DNA of 64,000 nucleotides. Origin: Clitopilus passeckerianus. Taxonomy: Eukaryota; Basidiomycota; Agaricomycetes; Agaricales; Entolomataceae. Position numbers and translations under genes: made by a program. The stretch spans positions 1-64,000 of the forward strand of contig CALYLX010000143.1 of NCBI GenBank assembly GCA_944990035.1. The letters run 5' to 3'. The notes beneath the pieces were generated by a model that was not told where the DNA came from, made no database searches, and saw only the letters and a list, made by a program, of their open reading frames with translations. Below are positions 1 to 12,248 of the stretch, piece after piece; the stretch's first letter is position 1, and every line of letters starts with the position of its first letter.

Positions 1-1830
1 TCTTGACATTACTAGCCTCGGAGATCAATTTGCTCGCTGGACAAGTGAGAACATGAGGCCTTAAATTTTCAACTCCCATTCAATGATTACTGCTCAGATG
101 ATGTCTTCAAGTCTACACCCCACCGTGCCATCAATCGGTCGGGGGAAGAGAGGTATTCTATACCCTTGTTTTTCGGCACGGATTACGACGTTCCCCTAAT
201 CGTAAGTTGCTTTGGTTTGTCGCTTTGCCTCAAGCCGGGCTCAAATATTACTAGCCTATACCTACATGTGTTTCTGCCGATCGACCTGCGAAGTATGAGG
301 TGGTAACCGCGGGGGAATATGTTAAATCACGCCTAGCTGCAACCTACGTTTGACCTGTGTAGATTCTAGACGTTGATCTCATCCTCTGTTAATTCTACTG
401 ATTCCGGTGCCCTCAAAAGCTTGCTGAACATCGGATCTGCCAAGAAATATGTGGCGCTGCCTGTCAATCGATCAGGATCATGATAAATGTAGTCGAGGGC
501 GATATGATCATAGAATACCCCACCGTATGACTTATGTCGCTCGATTCTGACCATTCAGTATCATTTGTTTATTTCAAACACGTATCAGTGGCATTGACCG
601 TGAATCGCTTCTGCCAGACATGTATGTCAGAGCTCAGCGGCCATCAGGGCGGGCCCGAGGAGAGCCTTAAGTGAATGGTTCCTAGTGTCCAAAGCCAATC
701 CGGCAGAAGGTTACTATCAGTTCCGTCACACGTCAGGGAGCTTGCACACCCCAGCTACCCCAATGATGCTAGATGTGGGCGAGAGACCACTATGCGGCGC
801 ATTGTTCCGCTGAGCACGAGGAACATCGAGGTAACATATTTGTATCCATGATATTGTTGAGCTCATAGTTGGCTCATAGACACCTGATCCCCACACTTTA
901 GTCTGCGCCACCGTTCTACACTACAACCGACCTTTAGGTAAGGGGTCATATCGACCATGAGAATTGCCTAGAAGATCTTCAAGCCTGTGGCCTTAGTTCG
1001 GTTGGTGATCTAATCTGAAAGAAGATGACCACACAGACGACTCCTCGTGCCCATCCGGAAATTAGCACCAGTTACGGTACTGTGAGAAGCGGCAGAGGTA
1101 CCGTAGCTCCTGAAAAATCCCAGTCGACGTACTCAAGCAGCATCAATGTTTTTTGGTCAAGTAACATCAGAATTGGTGACTGCATCAGCGACTTGACCCG
1201 TCTTCCCGGTTCAGAAATGCATCAATTCACGATATGATCTATCCTGACAACCATCCTCTTGGACGTCCATGTTTTCAGTTCACCTCCAAGGCACCGATCG
1301 TGAAACGTTGACCGTGTTGCGCCCTACCCGTCGTGGCTGATCCGACTGCCCACATGATGCTGCCCATCTCGAGCCCCTGCAGGGCCTCCTGATCGCTGTT
1401 AACAATGGACCTGGCTGGTCGGGAATGCCATCCTCGAAGGACCACTGGTCTGCTGGTTCTTTTCCGAGATTCGCTTCTTTATCCCACACGGTGGTAAAGG
1501 GTTGGCGACTTCTTGAGCAGCAAGGAATGCAGGATCTTTCTCCTGTACTGCGTTTCGTGGGCTTGATCTGCTAGAACCCTTTCTATATGGTTCTACTTTG
1601 TGTGTCCCCGGCAGGCGACCGACGGCACATGTCATCAATCCCTAAGGGTCTAAGTAATCTGTTACAAGCCGCTATGCTCTCCAAATCTCTATATAAATAC
1701 TACTAGATCTGGATGAGCTCCCCTGGTTTAATTACCTCCCTCCAAAACACCCACCGGTTCCTCTTCCCCTCTTCGTCGGTCTACTCCATTAGACCTCGCT
1801 GTAAACTCCTAGGATTTTGCCTCAACTACG
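1..1830. other. intergenic, no convincing gene
   Basis: No ORF with a recognisable domain. A reverse-strand stretch at 366-554 (62 codons) reads like ordinary protein and a second at 726-911 might precede it, but I could not join them by a sensible splice, so no gene is called. A TATA-like stretch lies near 1688-1697, about 135 bp before the next start codon, and probably belongs to the SDR promoter. Confidence 0.4.
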
Positions 1831-3121
1831 ATGAATACACCTTCACCATCGACACTCTTTTCCTCCGAGCTCTCGGATATCGATTACCCAGCATCACCCT
1901 TCGGACCTTCGTTGTCAGATAACCTCTTCAGCCCGCTCAGTCCCCTCAACGTGTTCAATGTGAGAGGCCTGATTGCCGTAGTTACTGGTGGTGGAACCGG
2001 TGAGTGTAGTTCTGGCTTGTCAAAGAGTCGACGTTTAGACATGTATAGGGATTGGGCTGATGATGGCTACTGCCCTCGAGAATAACGGTGCCGTCGTCTA
2101 TATTCTGGGACGTCGTGTGGATGTCTTGACAAAAGCATCCAATGAGAACAATGTGAGTGCTTGTTGTGGGCTCAATTCCTCAGCCGTCTCTTATACGACC
2201 CTCTAGAAATTCGGGAATATAATACCTCTCGAATGCGATATTACCTCAAGAGAGAGCCTGCTGACTGTCGTGGAAGAGATTACAAGAAGACATGGCTACA
2301 TCAATTTACTCGTCAATAACGCCGGTGTCGCTCGCAACCTTTATGCACATCCCCTACCAGGCCCCACACAAGCCTATGCCCCAAATCCCAATGCACCTCC
2401 GTCGCCTCCCAATTCGCCTCCTTCAGAGCTCAAGATGCCAAGCATCAAAGCCTTCCAAAATGCCCTCTGGGACACGGGATCGCCGGAAGATTTCGCTGAT
2501 ACCTTTGCAACAAACGTCACCGCCATATACTACACAACTGTGGCTTTCTTGGACCTGTTACATCAAGGGAACATTCGACAGCACAAAAATGCTGAGCTAC
2601 CTCCTGCCACCGGGCTTCCACGACCGCCATATCATACGTCACAGGTACTCTCTGTGTCTTCCTCGGGTTCCTTCAGGCTTGATGCCAAGATCCTCTCGCC
2701 GTCATATACATTGTCAAAGATTGCCTGCACGCACTTGGGTAAACTCCTGGCCAACCTGTTGGCACCATGGGGGATAAGGAGTAACGTTCTCGCACCGGGC
2801 GTTTGGCCCAGCGGTGAGTCGGACTCAGTGATAAGCCATTTGGTCTCTGAGCTTACGTCCTATCAGAAATGACTAACAGCCTTATTGGGAGTTCCGCCAA
2901 AAAACTTGATCCCAACGCGTTGGCAGATTCAGTGCCGCTGCGCCGTACGGGGACGACGGAGGTAAGAGTTTTCCTCGCAACACGGGAAATTGCAATCTTA
3001 TTCTTGTCAGGATATGGCTGGGACAATCTTATTCCTTGCCAGTCGAGCAGGCGCGTACGTCAATGGTGCCGTCTGGTTAGTAGATGGGGGACGGATAGGT
3101 TGCGTTCCAAGTAGCTACTAG
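1831..3121 (+). CDS. short-chain dehydrogenase/reductase, NAD(P)-dependent
   Basis: Oxidoreductase of the classical SDR superfamily; substrate not predictable. Five exons: 1831-1999, 2049-2152, 2207-2813, 2867-2961, 3011-3121, adding up to 361 residues. The cofactor motif TGGGTGIG is completed only after removing intron 1. NNAG lies at about residues 128-131 and the catalytic Tyr-x3-Lys (SYTLSK) at about 258-262. The C-terminal AYVNG...VDGG is typical of the 3-oxoacyl-ACP-reductase-like branch. A proline-rich insertion after NNAGV (about residues 142-170) is common in fungal members. The start is the first ATG, followed by a Ser/Pro-rich N-terminal extension of about 45 residues with no clear signal. 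A TATA-like sequence lies about 135 bp upstream. The family call is secure and the substrate unknown. Confidence 0.88.
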
Positions 3122-3653
3122 GAGGGTTTACGGAAGGCTATTCAATTATGTTTACTAACTATCTACCGATTCTACCCAGGAAAAGTATGCATTTATAATA
3201 CCCTGATCCACTGTGTAATGTAGCCTTATTCATGATATCTCGAACTTGAACGGCATATGGATTGGTTGGGGACTGATCAACTGAGTACTCTGTGTAGTGA
3301 GTAATATAAATCAGGGATGCTCGCCCATTGTGATATCAGAGCTTTTTCGATGTTTCATATGCTAGAGAAAAGACATCTTCTGTCCATTGCTTGATAGTTT
3401 TCTGCAGGCTTGTCGAGGTAACCTTGACCGGTACTCGGTCCGTCTTTAGCCGACAAATCACGTTTGCCACGTGAAGCTCTCTCGATTTGTCAGCAAAAAC
3501 GCGATCTGCTTGAGCAAGCAAGCACGAGCACGATAGTTTTCAAGCCAGGGACTGTTAATCATTCTGTCATCTAGATTCTTCAGCCGTGCCCTTTTAAGGA
3601 GCACTATACCCTTTGCTGCACCTGCCCCAGTTGCTCTAAAGAAATCTCATACG

Positions 3654-4931
3654 ATGGCACCAGTCAACACGCGCGAGAAGAGCACGAAGATGCATTCAAA
3701 AGTCGTAAGTTCAATCCTCTCTCGATGAATTCTTAATCCTTCATGATGATTTGGGTAGGTGATCATTGGATCTGGTCCAGCGGGACATACTGCAGCCGTA
3801 TACCTTGCTCGAGCGAACTTGACCCCCGTCTTGTTCGAAGGCTTCCTTGCCAATGGATTTGCAGCAGGTGGTCAGCTCACCACTACCACTGATGGTGCGC
3901 TTTCATATTCTCAAAACACTTCGTATTCTGATTTGATGTCTCCTTTAGTTGAGAACTATCCTGGATTCCCCAGTGGCATTCTTGGCCCCGAGCTTATGGA
4001 TAAATTCCGAGAACAATCTCTCCGCTTCGGGACACAAATCATCACGGAGACCATCTCGAAAATCGACCTGTCGGCTCGTCCATTCAGGTATTGGAGAGAA
4101 GGTCAGGAGGGCCAGGAAGCAGAGACTGCTGAAACCGTTATCATCGCTACTGGTGCAAGCGCAAAGCGGTTAGCACTTAAGGGAGAAGATACCTACTGGC
4201 AGAGTGGAATCAGCGCATGCGCTGTTTGTGACGGTGCCGTCCCCATCTTCCGGTAAGCCTAACGCTTAGTCTTTGTTGCATTTTGCTGAACTTAGCTTAG
4301 CAATAAACCATTGGCTGTCATTGGTGGTGGTGATTCCGCCGCTGAAGAGGCAACATGTAAGTGTTCAAACAGCCAGTTGAAAACCATCTCTCACCTACCC
4401 ATCGCTAGACCTGACGAAATACGGCTCTCACGTCTATGTTCTTGTTCGCCGTGGGGAGCTCCGTGCCTCCAAGATTATGGCCAAGAGGCTGATGAGCAAT
4501 CCCAAAGTCGTGAGTATCTCGTGTTCTTGCACACGTCTGTGGCAGCTGCTGACCAGTCATCACTGTAGACCATTCTATGGAATACAGTTGCTACTGAATG
4601 TCAAGGAGATGGCAACCTTCTGAACAATCTCCGAATCAAGAATACCCTCTCCGGCGAGGAGAAGGACCTGCCGGTCAACGGTCTCTTCTACGCCATCGGC
4701 CATGAACCTGCAACTGCACTCGTTCGTGGACAGCTACAAACAGATCCCGATGGGTACATTATCACTGTTCCTGGCACTACCCAGACATCTGTCAAGGGTG
4801 TGTATGCAGCTGGTGATGTACAGGACAAGCGATACAGGCAAGCGATTACAAGCGCCGGGAGTGGCTGTATGGCAGCGTTGGAGGTTGAGAAGCTGCTTGC
4901 TGAGGAAGAAGAGCTCGGAGAGTCGGAATAA
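3654..4931 (+). CDS. TRR1: thioredoxin reductase (NADPH)
   Basis: Cytosolic flavoenzyme that reduces thioredoxin with NADPH. Six exons: 3654-3704, 3759-3894, 3949-4252, 4301-4356, 4409-4509, 4569-4931, giving 336 residues, the usual length of the low-molecular-weight fungal enzyme. FAD-binding GSGPAG is at about residues 21-26, the redox-active Cys153-Ala-Val-Cys156 is followed by DG, and the NADPH-binding VIGGGDSA is at about 170-177. The second FAD motif (AAGDVQD) and QAITSAGSG are near the C terminus. The conserved D-V-E-N junction after TTTT appears only after splicing intron 2, which confirms that boundary. The first 17 residues are a short extension with an alternative Met at residue 13. 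Nothing looks damaged. Confidence 0.95.
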
Positions 4932-5308
4932 ATTTATCATACTAAATTAGAATTTTTAACGGAATATTGTATTGAATTTCATTGGTCAAAGGGATGTCGT
5001 GTTGCTTGAATTGCCAACTTGTGGCATAGCTGGTAATGTGGGTCCTGTCAAGCTGCGCACACAAGGAACGCTTCTGGCTACGGTGGGGTCTGCGCAGGTT
5101 CTGCCAATTCCTTCCAAAGATTCGTACCAAATGGAGGATGGCGGGCGCGCTGAGCTGCGTCAAGCTGTGCATGACTAATTGAAGGTCCGACACGGGAATA
5201 GCCGATCACTCTGTTGGCAGACATCCTGAGGGAGTTCGTCGACACGTCCAACCACTAGCAAACGCCTTTCGACAAGCTCGACTTGTAATCTCATATCTTT
5301 ATCCTATA

Positions 5309-6224
5309 ATGCCGTCCGACCTTTGCCCAGTTTACGCTCCCTTCTTCAGTGCTTTGGTACGTTTAGCCAACATTCAATCCCTTTTGGGCACCCATGTTGA
5401 CTCCGGAATGGTAGGGTTGCACCAGCGCTATCGTCTTCACTTGTGAGTATTTGTAGCAGAATATGGATTTCCAAGCTACTTGGAAGGAACAAAAAGAGAG
5501 ATGGTTGCTAATATGAGGTTTGGGATAATAGCAATAGGTGCAAGGTATGACTATTGGTACTGCGCAGTCCGACTCAAACGTTGAACGCTTTCTTCAGTTA
5601 TGGAACAGCCAAGTCTGGTGTTGGCATTTCTGCCATGTCCGTCCTTCGCCCCGACTTGATGATGAAGTGTGTCGTCCCAGTCATCATGGCTGGTATTATT
5701 GCCGTACGTCACTACTCAGATCCCAGGTGTAGCAAGCATTGACGAAGGCTGTTGAAAACGCTAGATTTATGGCTTGGTAGTCTCAGTGCTTATCTCTGCT
5801 AGCCGTGAGTAGCGATATGCTAGCTTTCATGAGTTCGTTATCTGACGACAATATTATAGTCAAGGCTGAGATGGCACTTGCAACTGGTTTCATTCAACTC
5901 GGTGCTGGTCTCTCTGTCGGTCTGGCAGGACTTGCAGCTGGTTTTGCTATTGGTATCGTGGGAGACGCTGGCGTGCGAGGAACTGCTCAACAGCCCAGGC
6001 TTTTCGTCGGAATGGTGGGTAGTGACATGCATATACCCAGAATATCTTCGTTGATCATGCCGGGCCCAGATTCTCATTCTCATTTTCGCCGAAGTCTTGG
6101 GTTTGTACGGTCTCATTGTTGCTCTCATCATGAACGGCAAGGCTCAAGATATCACTGTATGTCATGTTTTCATTATACACTATTGGCACCCCTCTGACTT
6201 AGTCCGCTTCCTTCCCAGTGTTAA
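5309..6224 (+). CDS. VMA3: V-type ATPase proteolipid subunit c
   Basis: Membrane rotor subunit of the vacuolar proton ATPase V0 sector. Eight exons: 5309-5356, 5415-5442, 5532-5544, 5598-5703, 5765-5804, 5860-6014, 6070-6156, 6219-6224; 160 residues, the normal length. Four membrane helices are visible; [11 protein letters not shown] marks helix 1-2 and the proton-carrying Glu138 sits in [10 protein letters not shown] of helix 4. Exon 3 is only 13 nt and exon 8 holds just one codon plus the stop. These choices restore the conserved SxGAxYGT in the first hairpin and the conserved C-terminal DITC. Reading through the last intron instead would give a 31-residue unconserved tail, so I prefer the spliced form. 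It could be the vacuolar VMA3 or VMA11-like paralog; VMA3 is more likely. Confidence 0.93.
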
Positions 6225-6632
6225 ATGCTCTCTTCGTAGACTAGTTCAGTAAGAAACATCGGTCTTGCCTGGTCGTATACCAACTTTATGATGCCATAAT
6301 CGACAAGATGTACTCCAGCTAGTCATAGGTTCTCTTTTGAAGGCATTGATGCAATAATCCTGCTCTTTCGCACTTGTTATCCCATTCGTTATTACCTGAA
6401 CTTCGCTGTGCATTGCAACCGAGGCTATTCATTGAATGTACCACCACAACCGATTGGACCGCTTGACGTTGCACATCAGTTCTGATTCCGGTCTGCCATG
6501 ATACCGATTCCCGTCAGTTTCAACAGCTTGTCGGACGTCAGGCGAGCTACATATGGCGCTAGTTCGCGAGTCTGATTCTCGTTATAAACCTGGGGAACCG
6601 GGACATTGTAATTCGCACCAACCTTGCACACC

Positions 6633-8237
6633 ATGACTTCGTCCGAGACCCCATTCAAGATTGCCGTAACCGACGAGCAACTCGCGACACTCAAGAAGAA
6701 ACTTGACCTTGTTACCTTCCCTGATGAACTTGAGGAAGCTGGTTCTGATTATGGTGCACCCTTACCTGACGTGAGGCGCCTCATCGAACGTTGGAGGAAT
6801 GGCTATGACTGGCGAGCACATGAAGCCAAGATTAATGCGGACCTTCCGCAATTCACCCGGGACATCGAAGTCGAAGGCTTTGGAAAGCTGAACATCCACT
6901 ACGTTCATAAGCGGAGCAAGGTCGAGAATGCTGTCCCGCTGATGTTCGTCCACGGATGTGTGTGCCTCTTCATATGAGTTTATTTACCTTTTGCTAACAG
7001 TTGTCATTAGGGCCTGGAAGTTTCATGGAAGTCGAGAGGATCTTGCCCCTTCTAGTCGACCCTTCGCCAGACCACCCCAGTTTCCATGTTGTAGCTGTCA
7101 GTTTGCCTGGATTCGGTTTCTCAGAGGCTCCTTCGAAGAGGGGCTTCGCGTTGGACCAGTATGCGGAGGTGGGCATGTGCGCATATAACTTCTTTGCAAA
7201 TTCTGACGATGGGTTAGGTGGTTCACAAGCTCATGCTTTCTGTGGGTTACAACGAGTATGGTATGTCGCCCGGCATCTAATTAGCGAACAACCACTGACA
7301 GATTGGTTTAGTTACCCAGGCAGGAGATTGGGGTTTCTTCGTGAGTGCACCGCACACGACAGGGGTATCTTCCGAATCTTACCTTCGCGATGCCAGATAA
7401 CCCGCCATATGGTGAGCAAGTACGCACCCAAGCACATCAAGGCGTGGCATACCAACTTCCCTGTGTAATCCGTTTCTGCCCACACGATCTCACACGCTAA
7501 AGCCTTCTCACAGCATCAACCCGCCATCTCTTGGCCGCCCTCGACTTCTCCTTTCACACCTTTTCTCGTACCTGCCGCTGAATGGATACACCCAGAAGGA
7601 ACAGGAGGCTCTCCAAAGGACCATTGACTTCCGAACGAAGGGATCTGGCTACTTTGCGATTCAATCGACGAAGCCTCAGACGCTTGGGTATTCCCTATCA
7701 GACTCGCCCACTGGTCTGCTCGCATGGATCTATGAGAAGCTCGCGCTTGCCATGGATGGTTATGAATTGCAAGATGACGAAGGTATGGGCTTCTTGTTCC
7801 ATTCAACTTGCTGCAAGCCGACTTATTGCCCTGTCTTGTACGTCGCAGTGTTGACCTGGATCTCAATCTATTACTTCTCCCGAGCGGGACCAGCTGCTTC
7901 AGTCAGGATCTACTGCGAAGTTAAAGATATTATGCCTGCGGCCGGCGACTGGAGTCCAGTTCCTCTTGGATATTCCTTCTTCCCGAAGGAGGTTATTAAT
8001 CTCCCTAGGAGGTCGGTGTTTCGTAAATGCCTACTCGGAATGATAACGCTGACGTGGTTTCTTTCCCCTTTCAGGTGGTATACTGACCCGAATCTGGTGT
8101 TCAAATCTGAGCATGACCAAGGGGGACACTTCGCTGCTTTCGAACGCCCTGAGGATCTCGTCGGCGATGTTAGGAAGATGTTCGGAAAGGGGGGCCCAGC
8201 GTTTGGTGTTGTTGAGGGTAAATCAGGCTATGATTAG
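6633..8237 (+). CDS. epoxide hydrolase, alpha/beta-hydrolase fold with EHN domain
   Basis: Opens epoxides to diols; probably a detoxification or secondary-metabolism enzyme of the microsomal-epoxide-hydrolase type. Eight exons: 6633-6957, 7011-7168, 7218-7260, 7312-7340, 7397-7464, 7514-7782, 7849-8011, 8075-8237; 405 residues. The N-terminal EHN region begins at MTSSETPF. Oxyanion motif HGWPGS is at about residues 107-112, nucleophile Asp181 in GDWGFF, and the catalytic His370 in GGHFAAFE. There is no N-terminal membrane anchor, unlike the mammalian microsomal enzyme, so it is likely soluble. The oxyanion motif and the GDWGFF|ITR junction both depend on removing short introns, which supports those splice sites. 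It follows the V-ATPase gene on the same strand. Confidence 0.9.
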
Positions 8238-8736
8238 AGAAGTACGCTAGATGGTTGCACAATGTGCTACCATGTAACGAATGTGTATATGTATTTGGAT
8301 TTGCATAAGGGAAGATACCCGAGTGTTATCGATATCCCTACTAACCAATCCTCTGAGGCTCGGTAAAAAACTTCCATACGAGGGCTTCCCGTCAATGCAG
8401 GAGGCTACCATCTACAGGTGGCGGGCCCCAATGATCCAATAATATATATAGAGGGTTCGAATAGAAGGAAATACGGCACCGAATTCCATAGACTCGTAGA
8501 CTCCCCTCGCCCATCAGCGAGGGAAAGGAGAGTAACGCGAGGCTTATAATTTAGCTTGAATAACATGGGGAAGACAATAGGCGGATACAGGAGAATGCGA
8601 TAGAGCGGTGTTCGGTATATTCGATCGGTGAGATGTTGCTGCGAAGGGGGCCAACGAAGCCTGCGACTCTCACAACCAGCCTTGTTGGGCAGCATCAGCT
8701 CAGAAAAAGTAGCTGGAATCAGGGGATGACTTACAA

Positions 8737-9276
8737 CTAGTAATGGCGCTTTCTGACCGATCGTCTGTCTGAACTATTCATGGCCCAGTTTCCGACGGAC
8801 TGAGTACCCTTCTCGATAGCATTGTAGTAAAGGCTAACGGCGTGAATGTCGTAAGGGTAATGGAATGGGCTTCCGATGGGGTACATAGCATTTTGGGCAA
8901 CTGCATTGGACAGACCCAAATCGACGGTGAAGGCCAATGCCCCTACCGCGGTCGCAATGACGATGGGAATGACCATATCCTTGATGTGCCGCTTTGGTAA
9001 GGGGTACTGGCGACGTCTACTCCATTCTTCTTCGAGCAGCGCTAGTTTACGTTTCTCGACATTGATATTTCGAGCGGCATAGGCAGAGCCTGCCAAACTG
9101 ACACCACCGGTGAGGTGGGCAGCAACGACTCCAGAGGCAGCTGAAACACCAGACGTCGCAATGGCTCGACGCTTCTTATAGATGTTGAGCGCCATCTCTT
9201 GGAGTGAATAGCTTGGGTCGGATATCTTCTCTCGGTACGTCGAGGAGCTGAACCCAAGAAGTTCGCCGAATCGCAT
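8737..9276 (-). CDS. small basidiomycete membrane protein, unknown function
   Basis: Intronless reverse ORF of 179 residues, not recognised by me. A short basic-rich segment with the pattern KKRRAIATSGV is followed by an Ala/Gly-rich weakly hydrophobic stretch (about 42-70), a charged linker (EKRKLALLEEEWSRRR), then a clear hydrophobic helix around residues 108-125 (VIPIVIATAVGALAFTVDL). The C-terminal end is polar and basic. It could be a one- or two-pass protein. The coding quality (long open frame, biased composition) supports a real gene, though the opposite strand has shorter open stretches. Flanks are gene-free on the upstream side for about 1.6 kb. Confidence 0.55.
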   Translation of the reverse strand: MRFGELLGFSSSTYREKISDPSYSLQEMALNIYKKRRAIATSGVSAASGVVAAHLTGGVSLAGSAYAARNINVEKRKLALLEEEWSRRRQYPLPKRHIKDMVIPIVIATAVGALAFTVDLGLSNAVAQNAMYPIGSPFHYPYDIHAVSLYYNAIEKGTQSVGNWAMNSSDRRSVRKRHY

Positions 9277-10943
9277 GGCTTCAGTAGGGTATAGTAGAAG
9301 GCTGGCGTGAAAAGGAGGGAACTTGTGACGGACGAAGGAAAGTCCCTTAGGTTTCCTTTATATTACTTATTCTATGCCAGATTCAGAAAGAAGATATTGC
9401 CTTGAATTAGAATCTTCGGACTCTGAAGAGTCGTACAGCCCGAGAAAGCCATGTGGCAGAGGTGAGGCATTCGTCCAGGACGTGATGAATGTTCTATATG
9501 TTCCGCACGAACCTCTATCAAGAAGGAGGGCGCCTAATTGACTATCACTATCACTAGAAAGGCAGTGGTGCCTGACAGATAGACACCATTGAACGAGACA
9601 CGCGCCAACACCTATTCAATCCAGTGATATTTTTAGCGGTCGGGGTTCCAAGTTCCTCGTTGGCAGAAGCAGATGTTCTGGTGAGCGCTACAAGAACGAC
9701 TTCCTGTCCACCTAAAACTTCACAAAATATAAGAACGATGCGCCAACCACCTGTTTCTAGCCTGCAAACAGGGCTTCAATCGCTTAGCAGAGTGCCCAAA
9801 AATGATCGAACAACGCCAGTCGGTGCTTCGAGTATGAAGGCGGTATGATTACTCACAACTCTTCAGGGCTTGCGCTTCATACCGGCCAAGGTGTGTATCA
9901 GAGGTCGGCGTTTGACCAGATCCGGAGCGCTTCAATTCGTGTATTTCAGAAGGAGTGAGTAGAGAAGCAGCAGATCAAAGGCAATAAGCCTGTGTTCGGT
10001 GAGTCCTTTGTCCCGTGGTATGTGAAGTAAGATGGGCGCCTATAAGGGACTGGATCTGGCAAGTAACACCCTGTTCATCATTCGTATGGCTCTAAGATAG
10101 CCTACGCATGACGTTCTGTAGATGGGGCGAGCCCTGAGTACTGAGTCTTAGGGTTGCTACAATGCTAGAACGAGCCTGAGAGGATTATACGAAATCTTTC
10201 CAAGACGAGATCTTTGCGGCAATTGAATCTACAATGTGATACCGGACGATAGTGGACATCAGTGATATACAAATGTATTGCCGTATCCAGTCAGCATACA
10301 GACCCTCAAGCCTCTGTACACTGTGTACAGAGCAGGCAAAAAAGGGTTGACCCGAGTGACTCCGGGCTGGCTTGAGTACCAGGACGGATAGGATGACCTC
10401 GAATTTCTAGCACTCTAGTTTATCCTGCAATCTAAAAATGCATCTGTGCACTTTCCCTTGTGTTTTTTCGGCCTAGGTAGAGAATAGAACAGCCATCTAA
10501 ACAGGTGGGACCAAGTCTCGTGAGATAAGTTGGGCTGGAACGAGTGAGATAAGACAGCACCATCTGCCCAATCTCTAGATTCCATGAGTTCTATAGATGC
10601 ATACCGAGGCTGCAGTGTGGTGTTGAAGCGAGCGACAGGCAGTGACAGAGACGGGACAATCGCTCCGTAGTGATCCGGATCCTGGGAAAACCAGTTGCAG
10701 CATGGCCTAGGGCCATGCCCCTCATCGAATAGCCCACCCCACCCCTGGCGCTAAAGTGAGCTGCAGAAAGCCCATTCTTGATGGGCCTTTGATCATACAG
10801 CGATGCAGTTAGCCGCCAGGGTCTTATCTCACTGTTTATAGGTCCGCGAAATCTCCGATGATTGGCGATATTTCTCAGAAGCTCGACCTGCGATTAATCT
10901 ATGGTAAAATAAATCTCGTGTATCTAATGTGGATGGTAGGGCC
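9277..10943. other. intergenic, nothing recognised
   Basis: About 1.7 kb with only short scattered open frames and no conserved motif, tRNA-like B box or obvious repeat that I could see. Confidence 0.4.
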
Positions 10944-12248
10944 TTAGGTTAGCTTCGGGATTCCGGTCGCTGCTATACCAGAACATTTATGTTTTTCCAA
11001 CCGGGAGCTCGACGAGAAGAACCGCGTACATGCCCCACAAGACCACTCTGACCGTTTTGCATGCTGAGACAGCTCATGACGTAGACGATCATGGTGGCGA
11101 GTGAATGTCTCCTTGCAGCTGGGCTCTGTACACTCAAATTTCCCCTTGCGGCTCTTATTCATCGGACGTGTACGACCTCGACCTTTCCTTGGAGAATCCC
11201 TTTGGACGATTCTTATCTGTGACTGGTCTTCTGGGTCGAGCCGTGTTACTAAGGGTTCTTTCGAGAGTTCTTGGATCTGGCCCGTCTGCTTCTGAACGAG
11301 AGGGGATTGGATCGTTCCTGATGGTAGTTCAGTCAGGTTTATCCCTCTCCTAAATACCCCTCTTACGTTCTATGCCTTGCCATGGAATTGGTGAAGGTTC
11401 CTGGAACGCAGAAGGAGGCCGAAATCTGAGACTCTCAATATTGCCTAGACTTTCTAGTCAGTATTTCTTCATTGGACGTTGGGACATCCTTACCAGTTGA
11501 TCCATTCTCCAACAGTGTTTCTCCAAGAGAGAATGGTAGGTTTGGCGTTGTATTTGGTGTTGATAATAGATTGTCAAATGTGGGTGGAAGTAACATGTCT
11601 GGTCGACTCGGAGGTTCTATTTGCGACCAACCTGGTAAGTACAGGAGGCCCATGACTTGGAAGAACCACCATACCGGATGAGCTGCCAAGAAAATCCCAA
11701 TCGTAAGTCGTCATACCGTACTCGTTGCCACTTGAATACGGCGACGACACTGTTGAGTCATCGGTTGGAGCAGGTGTGGACATATTGACAGCTTTATCTT
11801 CAAGGGTAGATGCAGAACAACTGCCGCTGCTCGACCCGGCTTGGCTCTCTGAAGTATGGGGAAGGCGAACTGCGTAGAGTTTCAAGACATGTCGGCTAGC
11901 CACCCAATGAGACTCTAGGCGTATGATGATACCAGTATCGCTGTGAACCCCTTCGGGAGGTGCCGACGCTTCTAGGTCCTCAAATGTTATCGTGGGTGGC
12001 TGGTCGTTGCCCGAAGAAACTATGCAGAGCGCAGTCTTGAAGAGACACGAAATATTAAACGCAAAGTGGAGATCGAAGCCGTCCATTGCGTGGATGGAAT
12101 CCGTGAGATTGCACTCAAAGTTATCAACATATAAGAGTTTGGTATTAATTGGATGGTACTCTTTAGGAACTGGTCCAGATATATCGGAAGATTGTCGTTG
12201 GGGTGTAAGATCATCGACCGTAAAATAGAAGCACTGCAACTTGATCAC
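10944..12248 (-). CDS. C2H2 zinc-finger protein, probable transcription factor
   Basis: Model of three exons on the reverse strand: 12248-11675, 11631-11494, 11317-10944, in frame for 361 residues. The N-terminal 200 residues are of unknown fold with Ser/Thr-rich stretches. The C-terminal exon carries one clear C2H2 finger (C-x4-C-x12-H-x4-H, starting FECTEPSC) followed by a second weaker Cys-rich finger (CGACTRFF...HKC). It is preceded by a basic patch (PRKGRGRTR) that could serve in nuclear import. The 176-nt second intron is the least certain part: it uses donor gtaagg and an acceptor after ccatcag, chosen because it keeps the frame and has a branch-like ctgac. A separate two-gene interpretation is possible. 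DNA targets cannot be inferred. Confidence 0.55.

Noticed and set aside
366..554. Protein-like reverse ORF of 62 codons
   Set aside because: Could not be linked to a second exon or a family; may be a gene fragment.
6157..6250. Read-through C terminus of V-ATPase subunit c
   Set aside because: It adds an unconserved tail; splicing gives the conserved DITC end.
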